Shown in pieces: positions 17,101 to 24,099 of a stretch of 31,758 nt of DNA. Source of the DNA: an uncultured Eubacteriales bacterium (GTDB lineage Bacteria > Bacillota > Clostridia > UBA1381); the NCBI GenBank assembly GCA_905199755.1, contig CAJKHT010000029.1, positions 1 through 31,758 of the forward strand. The letters are read 5' to 3'. A model generated the notes under the pieces. It saw only the letters and a list, made by a program, of their open reading frames with translations, made no database searches and was not told the origin of the DNA. Numbering within the stretch: the stretch's first letter is position 1; each line of letters begins with the position of its first letter. Position numbers and translations under genes: made by a program.

Positions 17101-17738
17101 AATCGGTAGGACGTACAGACGTATACACAATAAAATCCATAGCTGCGGATACAACGGTTAAGGTAATATTCGGCGAGAAAGCAGACCTGCCGTTTACGGA
17201 CGTACTGAAATCCGACTGGTTCTATGATACCGTAAAGGGTGCATATGACGCGAAGCTTATGACGGGCATGTCGGAAACGAAATTTGAGCCTTATACAATG
17301 CTTTCAAGAGCAATGTTCGTAACAATACTACACAGACTGGACGGAGAACCCGATGCCGGAAAATGCGGATTTAACGATGTTGAGGACGGAGCATATTATG
17401 AAAAGGCGGTTGCGTGGGCAAATGCAAACGGAATCGTAAAGGGTGTGTCGGAAACGGAATTTGCGCCCGACGCGGATATAACGCGTGAGCAGATGGCGGC
17501 GGTTCTGTATCGCTATGCCGGATACAAGAATATGGATACCTCGGCAGGCGAGAACACGAATATTCTGTCATATGAGGATTATGCGGAAATTTCGGAATAT
17601 GCAATACCGGCAATGCAGTGGACTGCAGGCACAGGGTTGATTACGGGAAGAACGGAAACCACTCTCAATCCGAAGAATAATGCAACACGTGCGGAAGCGG
17701 CGGCAGTATTTATGAGATTTTCAAAAAATTGGTTGTAA
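11145..17738 (+). CDS. Giant SLH-anchored mosaic surface protein (2197 residues)
   Basis: Residues 1-27 are a signal peptide. Residues about 30-300 are a beta-rich module with the phrase LLLDTALGNDIDAPYF, not matched to a named family. A region to about 780 is Ig-like. Next come a Lys-rich turn (AKKKKD) and two acidic 19-residue repeats (793-830). Residues about 880-1150 are unusually hydrophobic and Gly-rich for a secreted protein, with many alternating beta strands. Fn3/Ig-like modules follow (one ends ATDNAGNVSE), then a Big2-like module and a FIVAR-like helical segment (about 1851-1910). After a Pro/Gly linker come an InlB B-repeat-like module (about 1936-2010) and three SLH domains (about 2017-2197) that bind pyruvylated cell-wall polymer. 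It is the last gene of the tetR operon and ends at a strong terminator. It is probably the wall-attached partner of the upstream protein, which has no anchor. Confidence 0.92.
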   Translation: MKSFKRILSCILALAVMLSVFPANIFAEENNEYSITNGYLTYTFNADTGGFAIETAEGNPKKLLDNNIPLLYAEDKERSNGTSFITVRIDGKDYIFGQDYGIFGLSSKLDTPVISEEGRLITIPWTIKGITVKLKAALSTDADSDITGNAGLSFEVENNSGKNADVSIRLLLDTALGNDIDAPYFIVDTDIRPTMTETEFKGDEVPAQVRCVDSLTKPSKLSYIMTKGWNGGTEANRMIVGHWANLANTRYTYTPDNYCDFTNYSNDHREPDSAAALYWENKTVENGQSFTGEVLYGVGNFSDNKDDNIGINITAGRVELADDKQSYKNDGKFTVTVEVDNTVDGAVDLSAAMLNLTLDDNELELVDGNDQAIFNKIGHEVVTQQYTLKAKPQSDLTAGTIYVSLVATAEKEDGTQETVETAAQRSVVIQSVKGNRPEIQMNKVNPEIVWTGGEKAITVSGKMAAFKSLSANQGWNLRLKHTTSSHSVLVEKKNVAFLDDAYENMSFTTSETLEVGEYKIVFEFDDPQLQQEFGKSITCSHTLQVSSDEKYRLKSYGTIALVRTTDKSNNTDYDFYTFRNEGEYLQFCKGEISKLGELSKKSLKYNFFEKEESIAEHEIVLTVRADLREMERGEGANKERYWQASAADGDIIINNMLSYEGEKPLEISEKNGAYTIKGDGLIKVINSINVWRSKWSFTVNKSLAYTLDTERFKKATSREGNALVLSLDGAATMIQSIGGFLVDLKFGELSSSWNKPKNDGDNGVVTYGIGFGGSISIPISAKKKKDAPQQTDLTADQEDMSDALQNLFDESLTADAEDMSGELSSLFDENPKPTSKEKERIKKDTKLSEGQLSAEVNNVLFGEDYDKNKGAVSDTGFIGIDAQFTLALPQDVLGSLVSNAPGIYASVTINTIKNVYELSAGLNIKVIECEGTLAFKEVEIKNKEVIVPDKIEFYIRDGLRIPLVPPAFFMTGLGGGINELADTIGGEFDTLPPITLLLFTRLELIGTLVGDFDAKISLEGLSLKGDMKLRAFDKLLNLNAGIYARWIDPWELNLYGNVSIIDGLIKGGITVTIAKGYFYGYIFASICIPESVPLVGGKELAGVEAAVSDEFIGANIKIIGIKFGVIYYWGDKVSFGKNIDLSAPARNDENTASFSLASGNADDGEVVGYYGTNIHSLPTMKLNDSGISLMSNERTASVTVANAEGQDALLFEIPYSGTGEPKGGEITLENKDKELVQTVEDDGNGNGNMLVQSRDGNSYIYVTVTEKSKIKNGKWTVKYTTPDITIDSFTMNGVDDVTGIDSCSISNVSETNPELTASWKISGADGKIGCIDVYLTEDKDILNKIKTSSNNGDSLGINVLHKDNAVIEDRSEKITLPDTFESGTYYAVTTVSSTEGISLAISSTPVKFKNTKLPKAVSGVHINYGGNGNLFVKVTDPENADYTHYLAEIVAEDGTVLSNNIGQFEKGANFVFGKEAYLETGKTYYVNVKTLREEKKEADGEYKTVYYYGEDVVSSNKLVMPDKNMPKLLKAEVNFDTSKEYISQNSVTIDYTFENDVFVVLSINGGQKAYSGGETKEEWTSFKKNWTFVLDDLEDGDYVIDFTAYTKQKDHITGKDAVSEVPDAQLGFTIDTSAPVLSLTRTHAESIASTDSDPITAIFGSNTVMADSDGNYTIEGITERAAQFTVDGENMSAEVAENGGFAINKKLADNETHKAHYLKATDNAGNVSELMVYAVRPGGFAFDGLTLESNNAEIPETDGVKNIKIRNGQSVDLSAALSADGKKFSINNSLIEWSVLYEKNTITFNEGTVTAVTPGETAVKAKLNTADIQIDDDNGIKDGLADYVVITVENNSKSDLADKIEEAEKLLNNTPDASDEKKKALQDAIDAARGTLNNPGASESDYTNAVSSLTQAMNSFNSSDPKPSPGGSGGGGTVTADKASYTITVIPTEHGKVTLSHTKAARGTSVTVTAVPDEGYTVDDILINGESVGRTDVYTIKSIAADTTVKVIFGEKADLPFTDVLKSDWFYDTVKGAYDAKLMTGMSETKFEPYTMLSRAMFVTILHRLDGEPDAGKCGFNDVEDGAYYEKAVAWANANGIVKGVSETEFAPDADITREQMAAVLYRYAGYKNMDTSAGENTNILSYEDYAEISEYAIPAMQWTAGTGLITGRTETTLNPKNNATRAEAAAVFMRFSKNWL
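13521..13634 (+). repeat. Two in-frame 57-bp repeats coding an acidic 19-residue unit
   Basis: The units are LTADQEDMSDALQNLFDES (13521-13577) and LTADAEDMSGELSSLFDEN (13578-13634), identical at 12 of 19 residues. Each looks like an acidic amphipathic helix. The pair sits between a Lys-rich turn and a Lys/Glu-rich helix (KEKERIKKDTK), in the middle of the SLH protein. Confidence 0.85.
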
Positions 17739-17752
17739 AGCCCGGTAAAAGA

Positions 17753-17792
17753 AAAAGCAGCACAGCGGTCATCAAACCGCTGTGCTGCTTTT
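17753..17792. terminator. Bidirectional terminator between the SLH protein and the hydrolase
   Basis: A perfect 16-bp stem (arms 17753-17768 and 17777-17792, core GCAGCACAGCGG) encloses the 8-base loop TCATCAAA. The A-run before and T-run after make it work for both convergent genes. It begins 14 bases after the SLH gene stop codon and lies 18 bases beyond the hydrolase stop. Confidence 0.93.
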
Positions 17793-17796
17793 GCAT

Positions 17797-17820
17797 TTTC
17801 AGCAAAGATTTCAGCAAAGA
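17797..17820. repeat. 12-bp tandem duplication across the hydrolase stop codon
   Basis: TTTCAGCAAAGA occurs twice head to tail (17797-17808 and 17809-17820). The hydrolase stop codon (17811-17813 on the minus strand) lies in the second copy. This is probably replication slippage with no functional effect. Confidence 0.8.
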
Positions 17821-18713
17821 AATTCAAGAACATCATTAAACACAATATCCTTTGATTTTTCATTCAGGATTTCATGCCGCATGCCGGGATAAATTTTAAG
17901 GTCAATACTGCTGTATCCGACGCTTTGCAAAAAGCTCTTAAGCCGATGCAGCTTTTCTTTGCTTTGTATTACGGGATCATCGCTGCCGGCAATTATAAAA
18001 ATGTCGAGATTTTTATTTACGGCGCGCCAATCCTTGGCATTATATGCGGCTTGCATGAGTCCGAACAGATTTATATATCCGTTTACGGTGAATGTGTATC
18101 CGCAAAGCTTATCCGCATTGTATTTCTCAACCTCAGCCATATCGGTATTCAGCCATGCGTTTCGTGTTTCAAAGCCGTTATTGTAGCTCCCGTCCGCAAG
18201 CTTGTTTAAAATACGGCTGCGCCGTCTGTCCCCGAAAAGACCGATTGCCTTTGCGGCGGCAATCCCCATGCCTGCTTTGGGATTTTCGGTGGGAGGACCG
18301 CACAGCACAAGCTTTTGTATATCGGTATCGTGCTTTTTAAGATAATTTCTTGCAACCAGTGTTCCCATGCTGTGACTGAAAAGATATATCGGCAGATTTT
18401 TGTACTTGTCCTTTATATATGCCGTGACTCTGTAAAGGTCATCGGAGAGATAATTAAAATCGCGTGTATAAAAATAACCGAGGTCGGCATCGGCTTTTAT
18501 GCTCCTGCCGTGTCCACGGTGGTCATGAATTACGCATATAAAGCCGCGGCTGCTGAGATACCGCATAAATTCAAGGTATCGTTCCTTGTGCTCCGCCATG
18601 CCGTGCGAAAACTGCACTGCCGCACGCGGCTTTATATTCGGTTTTGGTTCTGTTATGGCTATATCAAGCGCCAGTCCGTCGCGGTACGATCTTACCATGT
18701 CTGTTACAATCAT
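17811..18713 (-). CDS. Alpha/beta hydrolase, monoacylglycerol lipase/lysophospholipase-like
   Basis: A 300-residue cytoplasmic esterase or lipase of the serine-hydrolase (Hydrolase_4) group. It has the oxyanion-hole motif HGMAEH (37-42), HDHRGHGRS (63-71), the nucleophile elbow SHSMG with Ser115, an acid in AGSDDPV and the late His in GMRHEI. The frame is open to a GTG 10 codons upstream, but that codon has no ribosome site; ATG at 18713 has AGAGGTG 5 bases before it and is preferred. It lies 37 bases after the cellobiose phosphorylase stop and is probably co-transcribed with it. A role in removing acyl groups from sugars or lipids is possible, but the substrate is not shown by the sequence. 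Confidence 0.88.
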   Translation of the reverse strand: MIVTDMVRSYRDGLALDIAITEPKPNIKPRAAVQFSHGMAEHKERYLEFMRYLSSRGFICVIHDHRGHGRSIKADADLGYFYTRDFNYLSDDLYRVTAYIKDKYKNLPIYLFSHSMGTLVARNYLKKHDTDIQKLVLCGPPTENPKAGMGIAAAKAIGLFGDRRRSRILNKLADGSYNNGFETRNAWLNTDMAEVEKYNADKLCGYTFTVNGYINLFGLMQAAYNAKDWRAVNKNLDIFIIAGSDDPVIQSKEKLHRLKSFLQSVGYSSIDLKIYPGMRHEILNEKSKDIVFNDVLEFLC

Positions 18714-18750
18714 TTTTGCACCTCTGTCCGAAACGTCCGGCACTGAAGAT

Positions 18751-21168
18751 TTACATATTAACAGTTACATTGCATACTTCATTGTCAGACGATACAATAT
18801 TTCCGTCAACGGTTCCGTTGTCCGCTGTCACTATTGTTTTTCCCGTATTGTTGTTAATTATACTTATCCGATAAAGCGTACCTCTGTATTTTCTGGTAAT
18901 ATTAAATTCTTTAATATCCTTTGAAAGACAAGGCTCGATTCTGAGGCCGTCAAATTCGGGACGTATTCCCAGAATGTACTGTGAAACCGTGTAATAGTTC
19001 CATGCCGCTGTTCCCGTAAGCCATGAGTTTTTTGCTTCTCCGGCACGGACGGCATCTTTTCCGGCAATCATCTGCGAATATACATACGGCTCGGTTCTGT
19101 GAATGTCACTGATGTCCTCGATGTATGCAGGTGTGATTTTTTTGTATACCTCAAATGCGCGTTCACCTCTGCCGAGCACGGTCTCCGCAATCATTATCCA
19201 CGGATTGTTATGGCAGAATATTCCCGCATTTTCCTTGTAGCCGGGCGGATATGAAGAAATTTCACCCAGTTCAAGATGATATTTTGAATAAGGCGGCTGA
19301 TTGAGCGTGATGCCGTATTTACACTCAAGATGCTTCTGTACCGAGTCAAGAGCCTTTAACGCTTTTCCGTTATCCTTGCCCACTCCTGCCATGACACAGA
19401 AGCCCTGCGACTCAATAAAGATTTTGCCTTCTTCACATTCCTTGCTGCCGATTTTATGACCGAATGCATCATATGCACGTAAAAACCATTCGCCGTCATA
19501 GCCGTCTTTTTCGATTGCGGCTGTCATTTTGTCCACCTGTTCAAGAACATATTTTTCTTTTTCGGTGTTTCCCAGCTTTCTGTAAAGGTCTGCAAACTGC
19601 TTGCCTATAAATACAAACATTCCTGCAATAAGCACGGATTCCGCAACTCTGCCGTTTGCTTCGCCGTAGGTCTGGAAAGACTCATCGGGTTCGGATGAGA
19701 AGCAGTTAAGATTGAGACAGTCGTTCCAATCGGCTCTGCCGATAAGGGGGAGTCCGTGAGGTCCGAGATTATTTACAACATGGTCAAATGAACGGTCAAG
19801 ATGCTCCAAAAGCGATGCGGTGTTGCTTTCGTTATTATCGAACGGTACACTTTCGCTCAGTATGCTCATATCGCCGGTTTCTTTGATATATGCGGTTGTA
19901 CCGAGTATCAGCCAGAGAGGGTCGTCATTGAAGCCGCTGCCGATTTCGTTGTTTCCCTTTTTGGTAAGAGGCTGATATTGGTGATAGGCACTGCCGTTCT
20001 CGAACTGCGTTGAAGCGATGTCTATAATTCTTTCTCTTGCACGTTCGGGAATCTGGTGCACAAATCCGAGCAAATCCTGGTTGGAGTCGCGGAAACCCAT
20101 TCCTCTGCCTATACCCGACTCGTAATATGACGCACTTCTTGACATATTAAATGTAACCATACACTGATACGGGTTCCATATATTAACCATTCTGTCAAGC
20201 TTTTCATCATTTGACTTTATTGTATATACGGAAAGCAGCTCGTCCCAGTAAGCTTTCAATTCGTCAAAAGCTTTGTCGCAAAGCTCTGCCGTGGAAAACT
20301 TTGCAGCCATTTCATGAGCCTTTTTCTTATTTATAACGTTAAGACTGTCAAATTTTTCTTCCTGTGCGTTTTCTATATATCCGAGGACGAATATATATTC
20401 CTTTTCCTCGCCGGGCTTCAGAGAAACATTGAGCATGTGCGAAGCAATGGGATACCAGCCGGAAGCAACGGAGTTAAATGATTTTCCGTTAATTACCGCA
20501 TCGGGGGCATCAAATCCGTTGAATGCACCGAGGAAGGTGTCGCGGTCGGTATCAAAACCGTCCGCATCGGCATTAACCGTGTAGAATGAGTAGTGGTTTC
20601 TTCTTTCTCTGTATTCTGTTTTGTGATATATGCAGCTGCCCTCTGTTTCCACCTCGGCAGTGTTCAGGTTACGCTGATAATTAAGCATGTCGTCCTGTGC
20701 GTTCCACAGACAGAATTCAACGAATGAAAACAGCTTTATGTTTTTGTCGGCGTCCGATGTGTTTGTAAGCTTGACGCGGTGTATTTCACAGTTATCGTTT
20801 ACCGGCACGAAAAAGGTTTCTTTTGCCTTTATACCGTTTCTTTCGCCGGTAATTACGGTATAGCCCATACCGTGACGGCATTCGTAGCTGTCAAGCTTTT
20901 TCTTCATGGGCATGTACGACGGAGTCCAGCAGTCGCCGCCGTCGTTTATGTAGAAATATCTTCCGCCGTTGTCGGCAGGTACATTATTGTAGCGGTAGCG
21001 CAGAATACGTCTGTGCTTTGCATCCTTATAGAAGCAGTAGCCGCCTGCCGTGTTTGAAATAAGTGAGAAAAATCCGTTCGTGCCGAGATAATTTATCCAG
21101 GGGAGCGGAGTGCGCGGTGTGTTAATCACATATTCTCTGTTCGCGTCATCAAAATATCCGTATTTCAT
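18751..21168 (-). CDS. cbp: Cellobiose phosphorylase (GH94)
   Basis: An 805-residue cytoplasmic enzyme, the usual length for the family. It splits cellobiose with phosphate into alpha-glucose-1-phosphate and glucose, saving one ATP. The N-terminus (MKYGYFDDANREYVI, PRTPLPWINYLGTNGF, GGYCFY, RYRYNNVP) closely follows the clostridial cellobiose phosphorylase pattern known from Clostridium thermocellum. The GH94 catalytic block RADWNDCLNL is at about 478-487 (Asp480 and Asp483) and contains the general-acid Asp. Late conserved blocks include GEISSYPPGYKENAGIFCHNN. There is no signal peptide. The start has AAGGAGG 7 bases upstream. It has its own promoter (21216-21245), is followed by the hydrolase, and lies downstream of an AraC regulator that may sense a sugar. 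Other GH94 specificities are less likely given the N-terminal match. Confidence 0.95.
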   Translation of the reverse strand: MKYGYFDDANREYVINTPRTPLPWINYLGTNGFFSLISNTAGGYCFYKDAKHRRILRYRYNNVPADNGGRYFYINDGGDCWTPSYMPMKKKLDSYECRHGMGYTVITGERNGIKAKETFFVPVNDNCEIHRVKLTNTSDADKNIKLFSFVEFCLWNAQDDMLNYQRNLNTAEVETEGSCIYHKTEYRERRNHYSFYTVNADADGFDTDRDTFLGAFNGFDAPDAVINGKSFNSVASGWYPIASHMLNVSLKPGEEKEYIFVLGYIENAQEEKFDSLNVINKKKAHEMAAKFSTAELCDKAFDELKAYWDELLSVYTIKSNDEKLDRMVNIWNPYQCMVTFNMSRSASYYESGIGRGMGFRDSNQDLLGFVHQIPERARERIIDIASTQFENGSAYHQYQPLTKKGNNEIGSGFNDDPLWLILGTTAYIKETGDMSILSESVPFDNNESNTASLLEHLDRSFDHVVNNLGPHGLPLIGRADWNDCLNLNCFSSEPDESFQTYGEANGRVAESVLIAGMFVFIGKQFADLYRKLGNTEKEKYVLEQVDKMTAAIEKDGYDGEWFLRAYDAFGHKIGSKECEEGKIFIESQGFCVMAGVGKDNGKALKALDSVQKHLECKYGITLNQPPYSKYHLELGEISSYPPGYKENAGIFCHNNPWIMIAETVLGRGERAFEVYKKITPAYIEDISDIHRTEPYVYSQMIAGKDAVRAGEAKNSWLTGTAAWNYYTVSQYILGIRPEFDGLRIEPCLSKDIKEFNITRKYRGTLYRISIINNNTGKTIVTADNGTVDGNIVSSDNEVCNVTVNM

Positions 21169-21215
21169 CTTTGTCCTCCTTAAAAAAATGCAAAAAATTC
21201 CTTTATTATACGTAT

Positions 21216-21245
21216 ATTATATATCTTCAGAGCGGATAATGTCAA
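21216..21245 (-). promoter_or_regulatory. Promoter of cellobiose phosphorylase
   Basis: On the minus strand TTGACA (21245-21240) is followed after 18 bases by TATAAT (21221-21216), about 48 bases before the start codon. Both hexamers are perfect; the spacer is one base longer than ideal, which leaves room for activation. Confidence 0.8.
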
Positions 21246-21253
21246 TAATATTT

Positions 21254-21271
21254 AAAATAATGGCTTATTTT
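21254..21271. promoter_or_regulatory. Inverted repeat upstream of the cellobiose phosphorylase promoter
   Basis: AAAATAA (21254-21260) and TTATTTT (21265-21271) are perfect inverted arms around TGGC, 8 bases upstream of the -35. The place fits an activator site, possibly for the AraC protein encoded next door. The AT-rich arms make a chance origin possible. Confidence 0.3.
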
Positions 21272-21295
21272 GACTCGTTTTATTGTAATTTTGTC

Positions 21296-22036
21296 TTATA
21301 TTACCGAGCTTCTGAATTTCCGCGGAGTAATACCGAACTGAGCCTTGAACATTTTTGAGAACTGAGCGCCGTCCGTAAATCCGCACATGAGGGCAATTTC
21401 GGTGCATGATTTATCGGAGCAGCACAGCATTGAGCAGGCATTGAGCAGACGGTGATATACGGCGAAGCTGTGAGGACTCATACCGTAAACCTTTTTAAAA
21501 AGATGACGAAAGCTCTCATAGCTCATGCCGTATCGGGCGGCAAGCAGCGAAATGTTGATTTTATCGGCACAGTTTTCTTTTATAAAACGCATGGCGGATT
21601 CGATGCGCCGGGCACTGCCGCTTTCGCCACGTATTCCGCGTTCGAGCAATATAAGAAATTCCGCCGCTTTTATTGATATAAGCTCATTAAAACCGTATCC
21701 CGTGGCTTTGCTTTCGGCATACGCCCGCATGGCGATTTTCAGAAGTACGGGGAAATTGTCCGGACGGTAAATTCCGCTGCGTATGGAAATATCGGCATTG
21801 TGCAGAGAGAAGAATATTACATCCGCTCCCGTAATGTGGTATTCGCTGTGAAGCGTGTTTTTATTGATTACGGCGATGCAGCCGTCCGAAAAAACGTATT
21901 CCCTGCCGCTTATCCGCGTTGTTCCGCTTCCGTTTGTGTAAAGTACAAATTCGGTATGGTCGTGGAGATGCTCGGCTATGCGGTCATGCTTGCGGCGGGA
22001 AAATCGGGTTATGTACAGTAATTCGGGTATTTCCAT
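21296..22036 (-). CDS. AraC-family regulator with N-terminal cupin domain
   Basis: A 246-residue regulator. Residues 1-130 form a cupin-like sensor (HLHDHTEFVLYTNGSG near the front, then GREYVF and NTLHSEYHI). Residues about 143-246 carry two helix-turn-helix motifs of the AraC type: ISLLAARYGMSYESFRHLFK and TEIALMCGFTDGAQFSKMFK, ending FGITPRKFR. The frame is open 48 codons further upstream, but that extension is a hydrophobic run over the promoter; ATG at 22036 with AAGGAG 9 bases before it is the start. It has a consensus promoter of its own. Candidate targets are the cellobiose phosphorylase operon downstream and the divergent nucleoside hydrolase operon; the first is more usual for this family near a GH94 gene. 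Confidence 0.93.
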   Translation of the reverse strand: MEIPELLYITRFSRRKHDRIAEHLHDHTEFVLYTNGSGTTRISGREYVFSDGCIAVINKNTLHSEYHITGADVIFFSLHNADISIRSGIYRPDNFPVLLKIAMRAYAESKATGYGFNELISIKAAEFLILLERGIRGESGSARRIESAMRFIKENCADKINISLLAARYGMSYESFRHLFKKVYGMSPHSFAVYHRLLNACSMLCCSDKSCTEIALMCGFTDGAQFSKMFKAQFGITPRKFRSSVI

Positions 22037-22069
22037 GTAAATCGCTCCTTGATATGTTGTGTATATATT

Positions 22070-22098
22070 ATTATAGAATTGTGTGCGGAATTTGTCAA
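22070..22098 (-). promoter_or_regulatory. Consensus promoter of the AraC regulator gene
   Basis: On the minus strand TTGACA (22098-22093), exactly 17 bases, then TATAAT (22075-22070), 33 bases before the ATG. This supports the short start of the gene, since the longer reading frame would begin upstream of the promoter. Confidence 0.85.
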
Positions 22099-22136
22099 TA
22101 AATTTTACCAAATAGTACAAAAGAAACATAAAAACA

Positions 22137-22166
22137 AAGACAGCGGCGCTGATGCGGAGGTATAAT
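22137..22166 (+). promoter_or_regulatory. Probable promoter of the nucleoside hydrolase-ribokinase operon
   Basis: A perfect TATAAT (22161-22166) lies 28 bases before the start codon. The best -35 is the weak AAGACA (22137-22142) with an 18-base spacer. A weak -35 next to a divergent AraC gene would suit an activated promoter, but no site was identified. Confidence 0.5.
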
Positions 22167-22194
22167 AAAACAAAAAGCAAAAGGGGTATGACGT

Positions 22195-23106
22195 ATGAAT
22201 GTAATGAAAACAGTTAAAAATCTTGAAATATCGAAGGGAAAGATTGATGTCGTTCTTGACACAGATGCGTTTAACGAAATTGACGATCAGTTCGCAATAG
22301 CGTATATGCTCAGGTCACAGGAAAAGCTTAATGTAAGGGCGATATATGCTGCGCCGTTTGAAAATGACAAATCGGATTCGGCTAAGGACGGAATGGAAAA
22401 AAGCTATAACGAAATTTTGAAGCTTTTAGGTATGCTGGAAGAAAACAAGACGGTACTGAAAGGCTCCGACAGATGGCTTGGAGATGAAGAAACGCCGGTT
22501 ATTTCGCCGGCGGCGGAGCATCTGGCAAAGCTTGCCGAAGAATATTCTCCCGAAAATCCATTGTATGTTGTTGAGATTGCGGCAATCACAACGGTAGCTT
22601 CGGCACTTCTGATAAATCCGCGCATAGCGGAAAACCTTGTTATAGTGTGGCTGGGCGGAAATTCCGTATCGTACGGTGAAAATGATGAGTTTAACATGCG
22701 CCAGGATGTGGCGGCGGCAAGGGTGGTGTTTAAAAGCGGTGCGGCACTTGTACAGCTGCCGTGCAGAGGTGTGGTTGATACTTTCCGCATTTCGCGCCCG
22801 GAGCTGCTGTATTGGCTTAAGGGTAAAAATGAGCTTTGCGATTACCTGGCGGATATTGCCGTAAAGGAGGGAGATTTTTATGCCGACAGTGAGATATGGA
22901 CGCGTGTAATATGGGACGTAACCGCCGTTGCCTGGCTGCTTAACGACAATGAACGGTTTATGCGGTGCAGAATTACCGAAAGACATATTCCGACCTGTGA
23001 TTTAAGATATACATGCGGAGAAAAAAACACGTACATGAATTATGTGTACGCTGTGGAAAGAGATAAGCTTATGGAGGACTTAATCAAAAAGCTTACGGAA
23101 ATATGA
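22195..23106 (+). CDS. Nucleoside hydrolase (inosine/uridine-preferring family)
   Basis: A 303-residue cytoplasmic enzyme that splits ribonucleosides into free base and ribose. The calcium/ribose-binding Asp cluster appears as DTDAFNEIDD (22-31), in place of the textbook DTDPGIDD; this longer form keeps the key aspartates. Further family signs are the IAAITTVASALL block with WLGGN after it, and a C-terminal WDVTAVAWLL segment carrying the last metal-binding Asp. The start at 22195 has AAGGGG 8 bases upstream. The ribokinase begins 16 bases after its stop, so ribose made here is phosphorylated at once. Base specificity cannot be told from the sequence. Other ribosyl hydrolases of the same fold are possible. 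Confidence 0.88.
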   Translation: MNVMKTVKNLEISKGKIDVVLDTDAFNEIDDQFAIAYMLRSQEKLNVRAIYAAPFENDKSDSAKDGMEKSYNEILKLLGMLEENKTVLKGSDRWLGDEETPVISPAAEHLAKLAEEYSPENPLYVVEIAAITTVASALLINPRIAENLVIVWLGGNSVSYGENDEFNMRQDVAAARVVFKSGAALVQLPCRGVVDTFRISRPELLYWLKGKNELCDYLADIAVKEGDFYADSEIWTRVIWDVTAVAWLLNDNERFMRCRITERHIPTCDLRYTCGEKNTYMNYVYAVERDKLMEDLIKKLTEI

Positions 23107-23122
23107 AAGGAGTGCAGCGAAA

Positions 23123-24049
23123 ATGCGGAAAATATGCGTTATCGGAAGTATTAATATGGATATGGTTATCGAAACCGAATATCCGCCCGTAATGGGGGAA
23201 ACCGTACACGGTAAAAATTTCAAAACCGTTCCCGGAGGCAAGGGAGCAAATCAGGCAATTGCAGCCGCAAAGCTCGGCAGTGATGTATCGTTTATAGGCG
23301 CTGTGGGTGACGATATGTTCGGCGGTCAAATGACGGAAAATCTGAAAAACAGCGGTGTCGGAATATCGGGAATCGAAAAGTCGGGAACAAGCGGTATTGC
23401 AATGATTATAGTTGCCGGCGGTGACAATACGATTGTACTTGAAAGCGGTGCGAATAAAACCGTCAATCGGGCAATGATTGACCGTCATATTGATTTAATC
23501 CGCGAATGTGACATTGCGGTAATGCAGCTTGAAATACCTGCGGATACCGTGCTGTATGCGATGAAAACGGCAAAGAAACTGGGGAAAACGGTTTTGCTGA
23601 ATCCGGCGCCCGTTGCACCGTTCATGCCGGAAATGCTTGAGTATACCGATATTTTTGTTGTGAATGAGCATGAGGCTGCCGCGGTGCTGAAAAAGGATAT
23701 TAAAAGTGTTGAGGACGCACATGAGGCATGCCGTATGCTTATGAGCCGCAGCGACGCACAAATAATCATAACGCTCGGCGGTTTGGGGTGTGTATATAAT
23801 ATAGGAAGAGAAACGGTGCATCAGTCGGCATTTGATGTGTCGGTTGTTGACACAACCGGCGCTGGAGACAGCTTTATAGGTGCATTCTGTGCCGAAAAAG
23901 AGCGTCTCGGCGTGAAGGGTGCGATTGAATACGCATCGGCGGTCAGCGCTCTTACCGTGAGCCGCAAAGGTGCATCGGTGTCGATACCGAACCGCGATGA
24001 GGCGGAAAGCTTTTTGAAAGAGCTGCAAAGTGCACAAAAATTATCGTGA
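23123..24049 (+). CDS. rbsK: Ribokinase (PfkB family)
   Basis: A 308-residue sugar kinase that turns ribose plus ATP into ribose-5-phosphate. It shows the N-terminal GSINMDMV start, the PfkB signature GGKGANQAIAAAKLG (38-52), NPAP (160-163), NEHE (181-184) and the catalytic anion-hole motif DTTGAGDSF (243-251) with Asp249 as the likely base. The ribosome site AAGGAG is just after the nucleoside hydrolase stop. The pair forms a ribose-salvage unit. No strong terminator follows; a weak hairpin (24053-24070) is the only candidate before the ribosomal promoter. A related PfkB sugar kinase is the main alternative, but the context favours ribose. Confidence 0.93.
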   Translation: MRKICVIGSINMDMVIETEYPPVMGETVHGKNFKTVPGGKGANQAIAAAKLGSDVSFIGAVGDDMFGGQMTENLKNSGVGISGIEKSGTSGIAMIIVAGGDNTIVLESGANKTVNRAMIDRHIDLIRECDIAVMQLEIPADTVLYAMKTAKKLGKTVLLNPAPVAPFMPEMLEYTDIFVVNEHEAAAVLKKDIKSVEDAHEACRMLMSRSDAQIIITLGGLGCVYNIGRETVHQSAFDVSVVDTTGAGDSFIGAFCAEKERLGVKGAIEYASAVSALTVSRKGASVSIPNRDEAESFLKELQSAQKLS

Positions 24050-24099
24050 AAATTCTGCAAATTTGTAGAAAAATATATGAACTTTTTTTCGAAAAAAGC

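Noticed and set aside
22037..22180. 48-codon N-terminal extension of the AraC gene, giving a hydrophobic, membrane-like segment
   Set aside because: It runs through the consensus promoter at 22070-22098 and has no ribosome site; the start at 22036 has AAGGAG.
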